Below are positions 17,618-26,798 of a DNA stretch of 64,000 nucleotides, one piece after another. The notes under the pieces were generated by a model. That model was not told the DNA's origin. It made no database searches and was given only the letters and a program-made list of their open reading frames with translations. The stretch is taken from NCBI RefSeq assembly GCF_012396185.1, contig NZ_JAAXOW010000001.1:496001-560000 (forward strand). Reading direction: 5' to 3'. Positions within the stretch are counted from its first letter, which is position 1. Each line of letters opens with the position of its first letter. The DNA comes from Sanguibacter hominis ATCC BAA-789. GTDB taxonomy: Bacteria; Actinomycetota; Actinomycetes; Actinomycetales; Cellulomonadaceae. Made by a program: the position numbers and the translations under genes.

Positions 17618-18508
17618 TCAGGCGGAGAGGATCTCCCGCATGATCGCGGCAGTCTCGGACGGCGTCTTGCCGACGCGGACACCCGCGGCCTCGAGGGCCT
17701 CCTTCTTCGCCTGCGCGGTGCCGGACGAGCCGGACACGATCGCGCCTGCGTGGCCCATCGTCTTGCCCTCGGGGGCGGTGAAGCCCGCGACGTAGCCGAC
17801 GACCGGCTTGGTGACGTGCTCCGCGATGTACGCGGCCGCGCGCTCCTCGGCGTCGCCGCCGATCTCGCCGATCATGACGATCGCCGCGGTGTCCGGGTCC
17901 TGCTCGAACGCCTCGAGCGCGTCGATGTGCGTGGTGCCGATGATCGGGTCGCCGCCGATGCCGATCGCCGTCGAGAACCCGAAGTCACGCAGCTCGTACA
18001 TCATCTGGTAGGTCAGCGTGCCCGACTTCGACACGAGGCCGACCTTGCCCGGGCCCGTGATGTCTGCCGGGATGATGCCGACGTTCGACAGCCCGGGGCT
18101 GATGAGCCCGGGGCAGTTCGGACCGATGAGGCGGACACCCTTGGCCTGCGCGTGCGCGAAGAACTCCGCGGTGTCCGCGACGGGGATGCCCTCGGTGATG
18201 ATGACGACGAGCGGCATGCCCGCGTCGATCGCCTCGATGACAGCAGCCTTGGTGTGCGCCGGCGGGACGAAGATGACCGACACGTCTGCGCCGGTCTTCT
18301 CGATGGCCTCGGCGACCGTCCCGAACACGGGGACGTCGACGGAGGCGTCACCCTTCGGGAACGTCACGGACGTACCCGCCTTGCGCGGGTTCACGCCCCC
18401 GACGATGTTCGTGCCCGAGGCGAGCATGCGCGTCGTGTGCTTCTGCCCCTCGGAGCCGGTCATGCCCTGGACGACGACCTTGGAGGCGTCGGTGATGAAG
18501 ATTGCCAT
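17618..18508 (-). CDS. sucD: Succinyl-CoA synthetase (ADP-forming) alpha subunit
   Basis: Alpha subunit of the TCA enzyme that interconverts succinyl-CoA and succinate with nucleotide phosphorylation. It has 296 residues. The CoA-binding domain is N-terminal with [11 protein letters not shown] (near 11-21). The phosphorylated active-site His is in [10 protein letters not shown] (near 247). Family length is normal. The ATG at 18508 is the conserved MAIFI start; the longer upstream ORF is a frame artefact. It follows sucC by 32 bases and shares its promoter. Confidence 0.97.
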   Translation of the reverse strand: MAIFITDASKVVVQGMTGSEGQKHTTRMLASGTNIVGGVNPRKAGTSVTFPKGDASVDVPVFGTVAEAIEKTGADVSVIFVPPAHTKAAVIEAIDAGMPLVVIITEGIPVADTAEFFAHAQAKGVRLIGPNCPGLISPGLSNVGIIPADITGPGKVGLVSKSGTLTYQMMYELRDFGFSTAIGIGGDPIIGTTHIDALEAFEQDPDTAAIVMIGEIGGDAEERAAAYIAEHVTKPVVGYVAGFTAPEGKTMGHAGAIVSGSSGTAQAKKEALEAAGVRVGKTPSETAAIMREILSA

Positions 18509-18540
18509 GTCTCGTTCGCTTCTCTCTTGTCCGGGCCGGC

Positions 18541-19719
18541 TCAGGCGTTGGCCAGCTCGGCGGCCTTGTCGGCCGCGCCGTCCATGGTGTCGGCCAGGGT
18601 CACGAGCGGGTGGTTTGCCGCCTCGAGGATGCGACGACCCTCGGCGACGTTGTTCCCGTCGAGACGCACGACGAGCGGCTTGGTCGCGTGGTCCCCGAGG
18701 ATCTCGAGCGCCTTGACGATGCCGTTCGCGACCTCGTCGCACGCGGTGATGCCACCGAAGACGTTCACGAACACGGACTTGACCTGCTCGTCACCGAGGA
18801 TGACGTCGAGGCCGTTCGCCATGACCTCGGCGGACGCGCCGCCGCCGATGTCGAGGAAGTTCGCCGGCTTCACGCCGCCGTGCTTCTCCCCGGCGTACGC
18901 GACGACGTCGAGCGTGCTCATGACGAGGCCCGCACCGTTGCCGATGATGCCGACCTGGCCGTCGAGCTTCACGTAGTTGAGGTTCGCGGCCTTGGCCTTC
19001 GCCTCGAGCGGGTCGGTCGCGGCGGCGTCCTCGAGCTCGGCGTGGTCAGCGTGACGGAAGGCCGCGTTCTCGTCGAGCGAGACCTTGCCGTCGAGGGCGA
19101 CGATGTCGCCCGACTCGGTCAGGACGAGCGGGTTGACCTCGACGAGGGTCGCGTCCTCGCCCTTGTAGACGTCCCACAGCTTGATGATGACGTCGGCGAC
19201 CTTCGCCGCGATCGAGGCGTCGAAGCCGGCGGCCGCGACGATCTCGTCAGCCTTGGCCTGGTCGATGCCGACCTGCGGGTCGACGGGCACCTTTGCGAGC
19301 GCCTCGGGGCGCTCGACGGCGAGCTGCTCGATCTCCATGCCGCCCTCGACCGAGCACATGGCCAGGTAGGAGCGGTTGGCGCGGTCGAGCAGGACGGAGA
19401 AGTAGAACTCCTGGGCGATGCTCGCGCCCTCGGCGATCATCACGGTGCGCACGACGTGGCCCTTGATGTCGAGCCCGAGGATCTCCTCGGCGCGCTGCTG
19501 CGCCTCGTCGGCGGACTTCGCGAGCTTGACGCCGCCGGCCTTGCCGCGGCCGCCGGTCTTGACCTGCGCCTTGACGACGACGACGGGCGAGTTCCCGCGA
19601 GCGATCAGATCCTCAGCACCGCGGCGGGCCTCTTCGGGGGTCGTGGCGACCACGCCACCGAGCACGGGCACGCCGTGCTTCTCGAAGATGTCGCGCGCCT
19701 GGTATTCAAACAGGTCCAC
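18541..19719 (-). CDS. sucC: Succinyl-CoA synthetase beta subunit
   Basis: Beta subunit carrying the ATP-grasp fold (about 1-235), with the nucleotide-binding [16 protein letters not shown] segment near 50-65. The C-terminal CoA-ligase domain contains [15 protein letters not shown] (near 265-280). It has 392 residues, the usual length. The start is GTG, the family-conserved position (MDLFEYQ), with AAGGA upstream. It is the first gene of a sucCD operon. An 18-bp palindrome lies 31 bases upstream, with its core shared with the icd leader. Confidence 0.97.
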   Translation of the reverse strand: MDLFEYQARDIFEKHGVPVLGGVVATTPEEARRGAEDLIARGNSPVVVVKAQVKTGGRGKAGGVKLAKSADEAQQRAEEILGLDIKGHVVRTVMIAEGASIAQEFYFSVLLDRANRSYLAMCSVEGGMEIEQLAVERPEALAKVPVDPQVGIDQAKADEIVAAAGFDASIAAKVADVIIKLWDVYKGEDATLVEVNPLVLTESGDIVALDGKVSLDENAAFRHADHAELEDAAATDPLEAKAKAANLNYVKLDGQVGIIGNGAGLVMSTLDVVAYAGEKHGGVKPANFLDIGGGASAEVMANGLDVILGDEQVKSVFVNVFGGITACDEVANGIVKALEILGDHATKPLVVRLDGNNVAEGRRILEAANHPLVTLADTMDGAADKAAELANA

Positions 19720-19749
19720 CCTGCGTGTCCTTCCATCGGCCGGCTCGGA

Positions 19750-19767
19750 TGTCTCGACATCGAGACA
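19750..19767 (-). promoter_or_regulatory. 18-bp palindromic candidate operator upstream of sucCD
   Basis: TGTCTCGACATCGAGACA is a perfect palindrome 31 bases before the sucC start. Its 14-bp core (19752-19765) differs from the icd palindrome at only four symmetric positions (two complementary pairs). Confidence 0.58.
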
Positions 19768-19849
19768 CCTCCGCCTAGCGTAGACCGGAACGAGATGTCA
19801 CGGGACCTCGGCCCTGTGTAGCCCACCTCACACCTGCCCGGTCGTGGTG

Positions 19850-20488
19850 TCAGTCGTTCTGCCCTGTCCCGTCGTCGCAGGGTTCGGTCGTCTCGCCGCA
19901 CATCAGCATCCCGACCGGGACCTCGAGAAAGTACGCACGTCCGTCGACCACGTACCGGATCCGCACGCCCAGCCAGCCCCCACCTGCGGGCCCTTGGGCC
20001 TCGAGGCCGACGACGACGTGCTGGAGCGGGCGGTCGTCACCGCATTGGAACGTGAACTGGCCCTCCGAGATCGGTGCCAGAACGGCGTCAGGCGGGATGT
20101 GGGCGGGGTACCCGTCTGCCGAGATGAACGGGTCCTCCGACGCCCCCACCGTGTGGATCATCGCGGGGAGGTTGCGCACGTCGCCGATACGTTCGACGGG
20201 CTCGACCGCGATGATCCGGGCGCTCTCCCCGTACGCGAGGCAGACGAAGACCCCGAAGCTCTTCGAGGCCTCCGTCGGTGTCCGCGTCAGTGTCGAGGTC
20301 GACCACGAACCTCCCGAGATGGAAGCATCCGCCGAGGTCCCGTGCCGGAGCGGTTGCTCCGCCTCGACGAGCGTGGGCCAGCGGGCGTCGACGTCATCGC
20401 CCCGGGCGCACCCGCCTGACCACGGTACGAGGACGATGACGGCCGCGGCAGCCGCGGCCGAGCTGAGCAGGCGACGACGCGACGGCAT
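19850..20488 (-). CDS. Putative secreted lipoprotein, unknown function
   Basis: A 212-residue exported protein. The twin-Arg-containing basic N-terminus MPSRRRLLSS is followed by an Ala/Val-rich helix and a probable lipobox SGGC (Cys near 27), so the mature protein is likely membrane-anchored outside the cell. The mature part is mostly beta by pattern, with four further Cys, including a C-terminal CGETTEPC pair that could form a disulfide. No domain is recognised. It lies alone between sucC and the SGNH hydrolase. Confidence 0.75.
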   Translation of the reverse strand: MPSRRRLLSSAAAAAAVIVLVPWSGGCARGDDVDARWPTLVEAEQPLRHGTSADASISGGSWSTSTLTRTPTEASKSFGVFVCLAYGESARIIAVEPVERIGDVRNLPAMIHTVGASEDPFISADGYPAHIPPDAVLAPISEGQFTFQCGDDRPLQHVVVGLEAQGPAGGGWLGVRIRYVVDGRAYFLEVPVGMLMCGETTEPCDDGTGQND

Positions 20489-20644
20489 GACACCCCTCCC
20501 CCTGGGCGGCCCTCAGGACCGCGATGGCACGACCGTGTCACGAGCGAGTATCGAGATCAATGGTCACGGCGGCAGCCTCGTTGGGCATCGCCCAGGTCTG
20601 GCCGAGTCTGGACGACAGCGCGCTCGCCGTCGAGATCGACGCCC

Positions 20645-21808
20645 TCAGCCGAGCGGACCCTCCGCGAAGGCGGCGCGGGCGAAGCGCTCGCCGACGAAAC
20701 GGTGCGTGTCGGCGTCGGGGTGGAGGTTGTCGCGCAGCGGGTGCGCGGCCTCGTCCTCGGCGCCGTACAGCTCGAGGCCGTCGAGCAGGTGCAGGTTGGG
20801 GTCGGTGCGGCGTCGCTCGGCGACGATGCGGGCGGTCTCGGCGCGGATCGTCTCGAGGGTGAGCCGCCCGGCGGGGACCTCGGCGGGATCGCCGGTCGCA
20901 CGGAAGCCGAGCCGTCCCTCCGCGAGGGCTTCAGGGTCGAACGCGCCGGGGCCGGGCGTCGTCTCGTGGATCGCGCAGTGCAGCGGCGTGACGACGAGCA
21001 GCGGGGTCGTGGGGTGGCCGTCGCGGACCGTGTCGATGAACCCGTGGAGGCCTGCGCGGAACGCGCGCATCCGCATGACGTCGGCGTTGACGATGTTGAT
21101 GCCGAGCGAGAACGAGATGACGTCAGCCGGGAGGTCGCGCATCGTGCGCGCGACGAACGGGTCGAGCAGGGCGGCGCCCCCGAACCCGAGGTTCGTCAGC
21201 TCGAGCCCTGCGAGGCGCGCCGCGACCGCAGGCCAGGTTCCCGTCGGCCGGGCGGCGTTGGAGCCCTGACTGATCGAGCTGCCGTGGTGCAGCCAGGTCC
21301 GCCGCTGCTCCGCGACCGGCTCGACAGGAGCGTTCGCGCGGACCTCGACGATCTCGAGCGTCTCGTTGTGCGGAAGCCACACCTCGACGTCCTTGACCAC
21401 GGGGGCGAGGCCGGTGAACGACGCCGTGAAGTCCTCCCCTGGGATGAACGTCGGCTGGCCGGTCACCATGTCGAGCTCGGTCGTGCTGCCGCCGGACGAC
21501 CGCTTGCGGGCGACCACCTCGCCGTCGACGACGAGGTCGACGCTCCCGTCGGGACGCGCGGGCGCGCCCGCGTAGGTCACGCGGGTCCGGTGCGCCACGA
21601 GCTCGACGGACGTCGCGGCGGTGCGCAGGACGACGCGGACGCCAGCTCCTTGCGCCTCGACCATCGCCAGCTGCGGGTCGGCCGCCTGCTCGACTGCCCA
21701 TGCGGGCAGACGGTGCAGGGCCACGCCCCGCTCGGTCGGCTCGAGGCGCAGTGCGCCGCGGACATGCTCGAGGTCCAGCGGGACGGTGTGCCAGGTCGTG
21801 TCAGTCAT
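20645..21808 (-). CDS. SGNH/GDSL-type hydrolase with N-terminal jelly-roll-like domain
   Basis: Predicted esterase, 387 residues. The N-terminal beta-rich domain (about 1-165) resembles the carbohydrate-binding half of CE2-type esterases. The SGNH half has block I HHGSSISQG (near 173, nucleophile Ser), block II NLGFGG (Gly), block III LGINI (Asn) and block V DNLHPDADTH (Asp/His). There is no signal peptide, so a cytosolic deacylase acting on an acylated sugar or small ester is the best guess. The start is the ATG of MTDTTWHTV. The four SGNH blocks make the fold assignment firm; the substrate is unknown. Confidence 0.85.
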   Translation of the reverse strand: MTDTTWHTVPLDLEHVRGALRLEPTERGVALHRLPAWAVEQAADPQLAMVEAQGAGVRVVLRTAATSVELVAHRTRVTYAGAPARPDGSVDLVVDGEVVARKRSSGGSTTELDMVTGQPTFIPGEDFTASFTGLAPVVKDVEVWLPHNETLEIVEVRANAPVEPVAEQRRTWLHHGSSISQGSNAARPTGTWPAVAARLAGLELTNLGFGGAALLDPFVARTMRDLPADVISFSLGINIVNADVMRMRAFRAGLHGFIDTVRDGHPTTPLLVVTPLHCAIHETTPGPGAFDPEALAEGRLGFRATGDPAEVPAGRLTLETIRAETARIVAERRRTDPNLHLLDGLELYGAEDEAAHPLRDNLHPDADTHRFVGERFARAAFAEGPLG

Positions 21809-21838
21809 CAGGTCCCTGTCTCGGTGAGCGGAGTAGCG

Positions 21839-21885
21839 ACGGATCGCCCGGAACCACCGGGCGGGTGTGCATCTGGGCGATCCGT
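21839..21885 (-). terminator. Terminator-like nested hairpin after pcrA
   Basis: ACGGATCGCCC / GGGCGATCCGT encloses 25 bases that contain a smaller CCGG-loop-CCGG hairpin, 17 bases past the pcrA stop. Confidence 0.55.
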
Positions 21886-21901
21886 GCGTCTGGTCGTCGT
21901 G

Positions 21902-24439
21902 CTAGAGCTTCGTGACCGGCGAGTAGCGGAGCAGCAGGCGCTTGACGCCGTCGACGCCGAAGTCGACCTTGGCGACCGCGTTGCGGCCGGCCCCCTCGAC
22001 GAGGACGACCGTGCCGAGGCCGTACGAGTCGTGGGTGACCCGGTCCCCGATCGCGAGGTCCGGGACGTCCCCCTCGGGCCGTGCGTTGCCCGAGCCGAAC
22101 GACGGCGACGGCGGGTCCTCACGCCGGGTCCGCACCGGACCTGAGCGCGCACCGCTGCCACCCGCAGAGCCGTAGCCGCCTGACCCGTACCCGCCCGAGC
22201 CGTACGAGCCCGACCCGCCCGACGAACCGCCGTAGAGCGATCGCCCACCGCCGTAGCCGCCCCGGAGGGTCGACATGCTCGACTCCCGCCGACGCCAGTC
22301 CATGAGGTTCTCAGGGATCTCGTCGAGGAACCGGCTCGCGGGGAACTCGTTCGCCTGGCCCCACGCCGACCGGACGGCGGACCGCGTCAGGTAGAGACGC
22401 TCGCGCGCGCGGGTGATCCCCACGTAGGCGAGGCGCCTCTCCTCGGACAGCTCGCTCTCGTCGTGCAGCGAGCGCATGTGCGGGAACGTGCCGTCCTCGA
22501 GGCCCGTGAGGAACACGACCGGGAACTCGAGACCCTTCGCCGTATGCAGGGTCATGAGCGTGACCATGCCCTGCTCGACGACGGGCCGGCCGTCGCCGTC
22601 GCCCGCCGCGTCGTCGGCGGACGGGATCTGGTCCGAGTCGGCGACGAGCGAGACACGCTCGAGGAAGTCGGCGAGGTCGCCCTCGGGGTCGAGCTGCGAG
22701 AACTCCGTCGCGACGGCGTGCAGCTCGGCGAGGTTCTCGACACGCGTCGCGTCCTGCGGGTCCTCGCTGCCACGCAGCTCGGCGAGGTAGCCCGTACGGT
22801 CGAGGGCGGCCGCGAGCACGTCAGCCGGCTTGGCGCCGGAGTCCGCGAGCGCGCGCAGCTCGGCCATGAGCTCCGCGAACGCGCGCAGCGGGTTGAGCGT
22901 GCGGTTCGTCAGACCAGGGATCTCGTCCGCGCGCTCGAGTGCTGCGCCGAAGGACACACGCTCGCGCGCAGCGAAGCCCGCGACCGCGGCCTCGGCGCGG
23001 TCACCGAGCCCACGCTTGGGGACGTTGAGGATGCGACGCACGTTGACGTCGTCGTCCGGGTTGGCAATCGCCCGCAGGTACGCGACCGCGTCCTTGATCT
23101 CCCGGCGCTCGTAGAAGCGCGTGCCACCGACCACCTTGTACGGCAGGCCGACACGGATGAGCACCTCCTCGAGCGCCCGGGACTGCGCGTTCGTCCGGTA
23201 GAAGATCGCGACGTCGCCCGGACGGACGCTGTCCGAGTCGTGGAGCCGGTCGATCTCCTCCGCGACGAAACGCGCCTCGTCGTGCTCGTTGTCCGCGGTC
23301 CAGCCGACGATCTTTGCGCCGTCGCCCGAGTCCGTCCAGAGCTTCTTCGGGCGGCGGTCCTCGTTGCGGGCGATCACGGCGTTCGCCGCCGACAGGATCG
23401 TCTGCGTCGAGCGGTAGTTCTGCTCGAGGAGGATCGTGCGCGCGTCCGGATAGTCGGCCTCGAACTCGAGGATGTTGCGGATCGTCGCGCCGCGGAAGGC
23501 GTAGATCGACTGGTCCGAGTCGCCGACGACGGTCAGCTCGCCCGGCGGCAGCGCGTGCGGTGCCTCGGCCGTCGGCCCTGTGCCCGTGAGCTCGCGGACG
23601 AGCATGTACTGGGCGTGGTTCGTGTCCTGGTACTCGTCGACGAGGATGTGCCGGAACCGGCGGCGGTAGTGCTCCGCGACGGCGGGGAACGCCTGCAGCA
23701 GGTGCACGGTCGTCATGATGATGTCGTCGAAGTCCAGGGCGTGCGCCGCGCGCAGCCGCGCCTGGTAGCGCGTGTACGCGCTCGACAGCACCGAGTCGAA
23801 GCTCGCGCCGCCCTGCGCATCCTCGGTACCGCCGACCTTCTTCGCGTAGTCCTCCGGGTCGACGAGCTCGTTCTTGAGGTCCGAGACCTTGTTGAGCAGG
23901 ACGCGCGGCGGGAACTTCTTCGGGTCGAGGTCGAGCTCGCGCGCGACGAGCGTCATGAGCCGCTGCGAGTCCGCGGCGTCGTAGATCGAGAAGCTCGACC
24001 GCAGGCCTGCGTGCTCATGCTCGCGGCGCAGGATGCGCACGCACGCCGAGTGGAACGTCGAGACCCACATGCGCTGCGCCTGCGGGCCGACGAGCGCCTC
24101 GACACGCTCGCGCATCTCGGCGGCGGCCTTGTTCGTGAACGTGATCGCGAGGATCTGGCTCGGGTATGCCCGGCCGGTCGCGAGGAGGTAGGCGATCCGG
24201 TGCGTGAGCACGCGCGTCTTCCCCGAGCCGGCACCCGCGACGATGAGCAGCGGCGAGCCTGCGTGCTCGACCGCGGCACGCTGCTCCGGGTTGAGCCCCG
24301 TGAGGAGGGCCTCGGCGTCGGCGCCCGGTGCGTCCTCCGGCTCCGTGTCCTCGAAGGTGCGCGGCGCGACCGTCGGCAGGCGTGCCTCGCCGAGCTGGCC
24401 GAATCCGGGCAGGGACAAGGAGTCGAAGAGAGATGTCAT
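21902..24439 (-). CDS. pcrA: ATP-dependent DNA helicase PcrA (UvrD/Rep superfamily 1)
   Basis: 3'-5' SF1A helicase for repair and for removing RecA or stalled replisomes. It has 845 residues. Walker A GAGSGKT lies at 69-75 after the Q-motif LNPEQRAAVEH. Walker B is VDEYQDTNHAQY (near 270), motif III is GDSDQSIYAFRGA, and motif V/VI is TLHTAKGLEF...YVGITRARERLYL. Near 740-790 a Gly/Ser/Tyr-rich linker (GSGGYGSGGYGS type) precedes a C-terminal Tudor-like domain (IGDRVTHDSYGLGTVV) that in PcrA binds RNA polymerase. The glycine linker is longer than usual. It is monocistronic by position. Confidence 0.97.
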   Translation of the reverse strand: MTSLFDSLSLPGFGQLGEARLPTVAPRTFEDTEPEDAPGADAEALLTGLNPEQRAAVEHAGSPLLIVAGAGSGKTRVLTHRIAYLLATGRAYPSQILAITFTNKAAAEMRERVEALVGPQAQRMWVSTFHSACVRILRREHEHAGLRSSFSIYDAADSQRLMTLVARELDLDPKKFPPRVLLNKVSDLKNELVDPEDYAKKVGGTEDAQGGASFDSVLSSAYTRYQARLRAAHALDFDDIIMTTVHLLQAFPAVAEHYRRRFRHILVDEYQDTNHAQYMLVRELTGTGPTAEAPHALPPGELTVVGDSDQSIYAFRGATIRNILEFEADYPDARTILLEQNYRSTQTILSAANAVIARNEDRRPKKLWTDSGDGAKIVGWTADNEHDEARFVAEEIDRLHDSDSVRPGDVAIFYRTNAQSRALEEVLIRVGLPYKVVGGTRFYERREIKDAVAYLRAIANPDDDVNVRRILNVPKRGLGDRAEAAVAGFAARERVSFGAALERADEIPGLTNRTLNPLRAFAELMAELRALADSGAKPADVLAAALDRTGYLAELRGSEDPQDATRVENLAELHAVATEFSQLDPEGDLADFLERVSLVADSDQIPSADDAAGDGDGRPVVEQGMVTLMTLHTAKGLEFPVVFLTGLEDGTFPHMRSLHDESELSEERRLAYVGITRARERLYLTRSAVRSAWGQANEFPASRFLDEIPENLMDWRRRESSMSTLRGGYGGGRSLYGGSSGGSGSYGSGGYGSGGYGSAGGSGARSGPVRTRREDPPSPSFGSGNARPEGDVPDLAIGDRVTHDSYGLGTVVLVEGAGRNAVAKVDFGVDGVKRLLLRYSPVTKL

Positions 24440-24567
24440 AGCCCGTCAAGGGTACGTCGAGCCGCTGACACCGTGGAGGTGGCCCCGACGCGCGGGCCGC
24501 CACACGCTGGCACATAATGTCGACGCCGACCACCGTCGGACCCGACCCCACCCTGGAGAAGAAGTCG

Positions 24568-25002
24568 ATGCAGGCCACGACGCCGGAACGACCGAGCACG
24601 ATCCGCACCGTCCTCGCGCTCGTCGCCGGTGCGCTCACATGGGTCCCGATGTACTTCGTGGCCGTCGCGGTGATCAGCGCGACGGTCGGGGACGACCTGT
24701 CGAGGCTCGGTGGCGCCCTGCTCCTGGCGGGCATCGCCGCACCGCTCGTCTCGGCGACGGTGACGGTGCTCGTCCTCCCGCCGTCGACCCGGCGCCGCCT
24801 CCTGCCGGCGACCGTCCTCGGCACCGTGCCCTCGGCGCTCGTCATGACCGGCGTCGCGTGGAGCACCAACGTGGAAGCGAGCGGCCGCGGGTTCGACGTC
24901 GGGAGCGGGCTCGGTCGGAGCCTCGCGTTCGTCGTCGTGATCGCAGCGGTGACCGCGCTCGTCGTCGCGTGGCTCAGCCGACGCTCCTCGCGCAGCGCCT
25001 GA
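24568..25002 (+). CDS. DUF6069-like four-helix membrane protein
   Basis: A 144-residue integral membrane protein with four hydrophobic helices (roughly 12-40, 50-72, 82-100 and 118-137). It resembles the DUF6069 group of actinobacterial membrane proteins, function unknown. I chose the ATG at 24568 because GGAG lies nine bases upstream; an ATG at 24517 without a ribosome site is also in frame. It is divergent from pcrA and convergent with the lipoprotein gene 25012-25662, with only nine bases between the stops. Confidence 0.75.
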   Translation: MQATTPERPSTIRTVLALVAGALTWVPMYFVAVAVISATVGDDLSRLGGALLLAGIAAPLVSATVTVLVLPPSTRRRLLPATVLGTVPSALVMTGVAWSTNVEASGRGFDVGSGLGRSLAFVVVIAAVTALVVAWLSRRSSRSA

Positions 25003-25011
25003 CCGGCGCGG

Positions 25012-25662
25012 TCAGGAGCGCGTGACGGGCACCTCGGTCACGGTGGGGAAGCCCGGTACGTCGACGGAGACCGTCGTGGTCGCTGGATCGAGCGGCGGCA
25101 GCGTCGCGTACACCGTGACCCAGTCACCGTCGAGCGTCTTGGGCGAGGCCGAGCACAGGCAGAACGTGCCGTCAGGCGGCGTCTTCCCTTCGGCAAGACC
25201 GAGGTAGGGCAGCAGCACCGTCTGCGCGGCCGGGTCGGTGACCGACAGGTCACGGACGTCCATGGTCAGCGGGGACCACTCGTTGAACGCGTCGAGCGGA
25301 ACCGTCTCCTCGGCTCCGGACGTCGTGCGCAGCGTGACAACGAGCCGGGTGCTCGACTCCCCTGCCTCGACCGCGACGACACCGGCCTGCGCGTCGAAGG
25401 TTCCGTCGCCGGTGTCGGGGATCTCGCCCTCGACGACCTTCATCGGCTCCGTCTCGCCGACCTGCTCCCCCGCCATCGCCTCGACGTCGGCGACGGTCGG
25501 GCCCTCGAGCTCGGTAGCCGTGGCCCCGGGAGTGGGCGTGCTCACCGAGCCAGATGCCGTGGGTTCGGGCGCGTCGTCGCCCGTGCAGCCCGCGACGAGA
25601 AGTGCCGCGGCGAGGAGGCAGAGCGCTCCGCGCGCCCTCTGGGCGCTTCTCGGCGTGGTCAT
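25012..25662 (-). CDS. Putative lipoprotein sharing a domain with the adjacent OmpA-like protein
   Basis: A 216-residue exported protein. A signal peptide ends in the lipobox LVAGC (Cys near 25), followed by a Thr/Pro/Ser linker and a beta-rich domain (about 75-216). The end of that domain (TVYATLPPLDPATTTVSV, near 181) closely resembles the middle of the upstream OmpA-like protein (VVYAMLPELPASTTTVDV, near 140), so the two share an unnamed module. The start codon overlaps the upstream stop by one base (TGATG), implying coupled translation. No known function. A Cys-rich CLCS sits near 171. Confidence 0.82.
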   Translation of the reverse strand: MTTPRSAQRARGALCLLAAALLVAGCTGDDAPEPTASGSVSTPTPGATATELEGPTVADVEAMAGEQVGETEPMKVVEGEIPDTGDGTFDAQAGVVAVEAGESSTRLVVTLRTTSGAEETVPLDAFNEWSPLTMDVRDLSVTDPAAQTVLLPYLGLAEGKTPPDGTFCLCSASPKTLDGDWVTVYATLPPLDPATTTVSVDVPGFPTVTEVPVTRS

Positions 25663-26702
25663 CACTTCGCCACCTCGTAGTCGACGGTCACGCGCCGGTT
25701 CTTCGCCTTGCCCGCGTCCGTCCCGTTCGAGGCGACGGGCTCCGACTGACCGCGCCCCGCGACCGTGATCGTGACGCCCGGCACGGTCGTCGTGATGAGG
25801 TCCGCGACCGTCTGGGCGCGGCGCTCCGACAGCTCCTCGTTGCCGATCCGCTCGTCCGGGACCGAGTCTGTATGACCCGTGACCTTGACCGTGGTCGCGC
25901 CGCGCTCCGCGATCGTCTTGCCGAGCGCCTCGACCTTGGCCTTGCCCTTGGCTGACAGCGTCCACTCGCCCGACGCGAAGAAGAAGTCGGCGGCGAGGTT
26001 GACCGAGACCTCCTCGGTCGTCTCCTCGGTCGTCGTCGCCTCCTCGGTGTCCGCGACGCGCGACATGAGCGCGAACGTCGACCGTCCAGGGTCCGCGGAC
26101 GCCACGACGTCGGCGGGAGGAAGGGCCGGCCATCCCTCGCCGAGCGGGACGAGATCGCTGTCCACCGCGGGTTCCAGCGCGCCGTCCTCGACCGGGACGT
26201 TCGTGACGCTCACGCCCCACTCGAGCTGGACGTCCACCGTCGTCGTCGAGGCGGGCAGCTCGGGGAGCATCGCGTACACGACGACGAGACGGCCCGGGTC
26301 TGCCGTCAGCTTCGTCGTGTCGGACACGAGACCGCCAGATCCCTCGACGATCAGCGGACGGTACGCCGTCAGCCCGACAGGGTCCGTCACCGTCACGGCC
26401 GCCGCCTGGCCGATCTTGAAAGGGTGCGTGCCTGGCTGGAACGCGAGGTTCGTGCGCAGCTGCGCGCCCGACGCCGTCGCTGTTCCCACCGAGTAGTACA
26501 CCGCCGTCGCACCAGGGACCCGCCGCACGGCGTGCACGGCACCGACGACCCGGACGCCCGACGCCTTGCCGAAGTGCGGATAGGTGAAGGTCCCAGCGAC
26601 CGGAATCTCGGGTGCCGCGGGAGCCCCCTCGCCGGCTGCCTGGGTCGCGCCGAGGGTGAGGCCGACCAGGACGGTCGCTGCCACGAGCCATGTGCGTCTC
26701 AC
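25662..26702 (-). CDS. Secreted OmpA-family protein
   Basis: A 346-residue exported protein. The signal peptide is MRRTWLVAATVLVGLTLGA, with cleavage near 26. A novel beta-rich domain spans about 35-200, followed by a Thr/Glu linker (TEEATTTEETTEE) and a C-terminal OmpA-like peptidoglycan-binding domain (about 235-346) with VTGHTDSV, NEELSERRA and the terminal NRRVTVDYE. It probably tethers to the cell wall. I chose the GTG at 26702 because it starts a clean signal peptide; an ATG at 26750 is also in frame. It is coupled to the lipoprotein gene that shares its middle domain. Confidence 0.87.
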   Translation of the reverse strand: MRRTWLVAATVLVGLTLGATQAAGEGAPAAPEIPVAGTFTYPHFGKASGVRVVGAVHAVRRVPGATAVYYSVGTATASGAQLRTNLAFQPGTHPFKIGQAAAVTVTDPVGLTAYRPLIVEGSGGLVSDTTKLTADPGRLVVVYAMLPELPASTTTVDVQLEWGVSVTNVPVEDGALEPAVDSDLVPLGEGWPALPPADVVASADPGRSTFALMSRVADTEEATTTEETTEEVSVNLAADFFFASGEWTLSAKGKAKVEALGKTIAERGATTVKVTGHTDSVPDERIGNEELSERRAQTVADLITTTVPGVTITVAGRGQSEPVASNGTDAGKAKNRRVTVDYEVAK

Positions 26703-26798
26703 GAAAGAATGCCCCCTGAGGACTGGTCGGACGGCCAGGTCGGGGACCATCGTCCACCGGCGTGAGAGGTGCGGCAACCGCGGGCTCGATGCTGCGCC

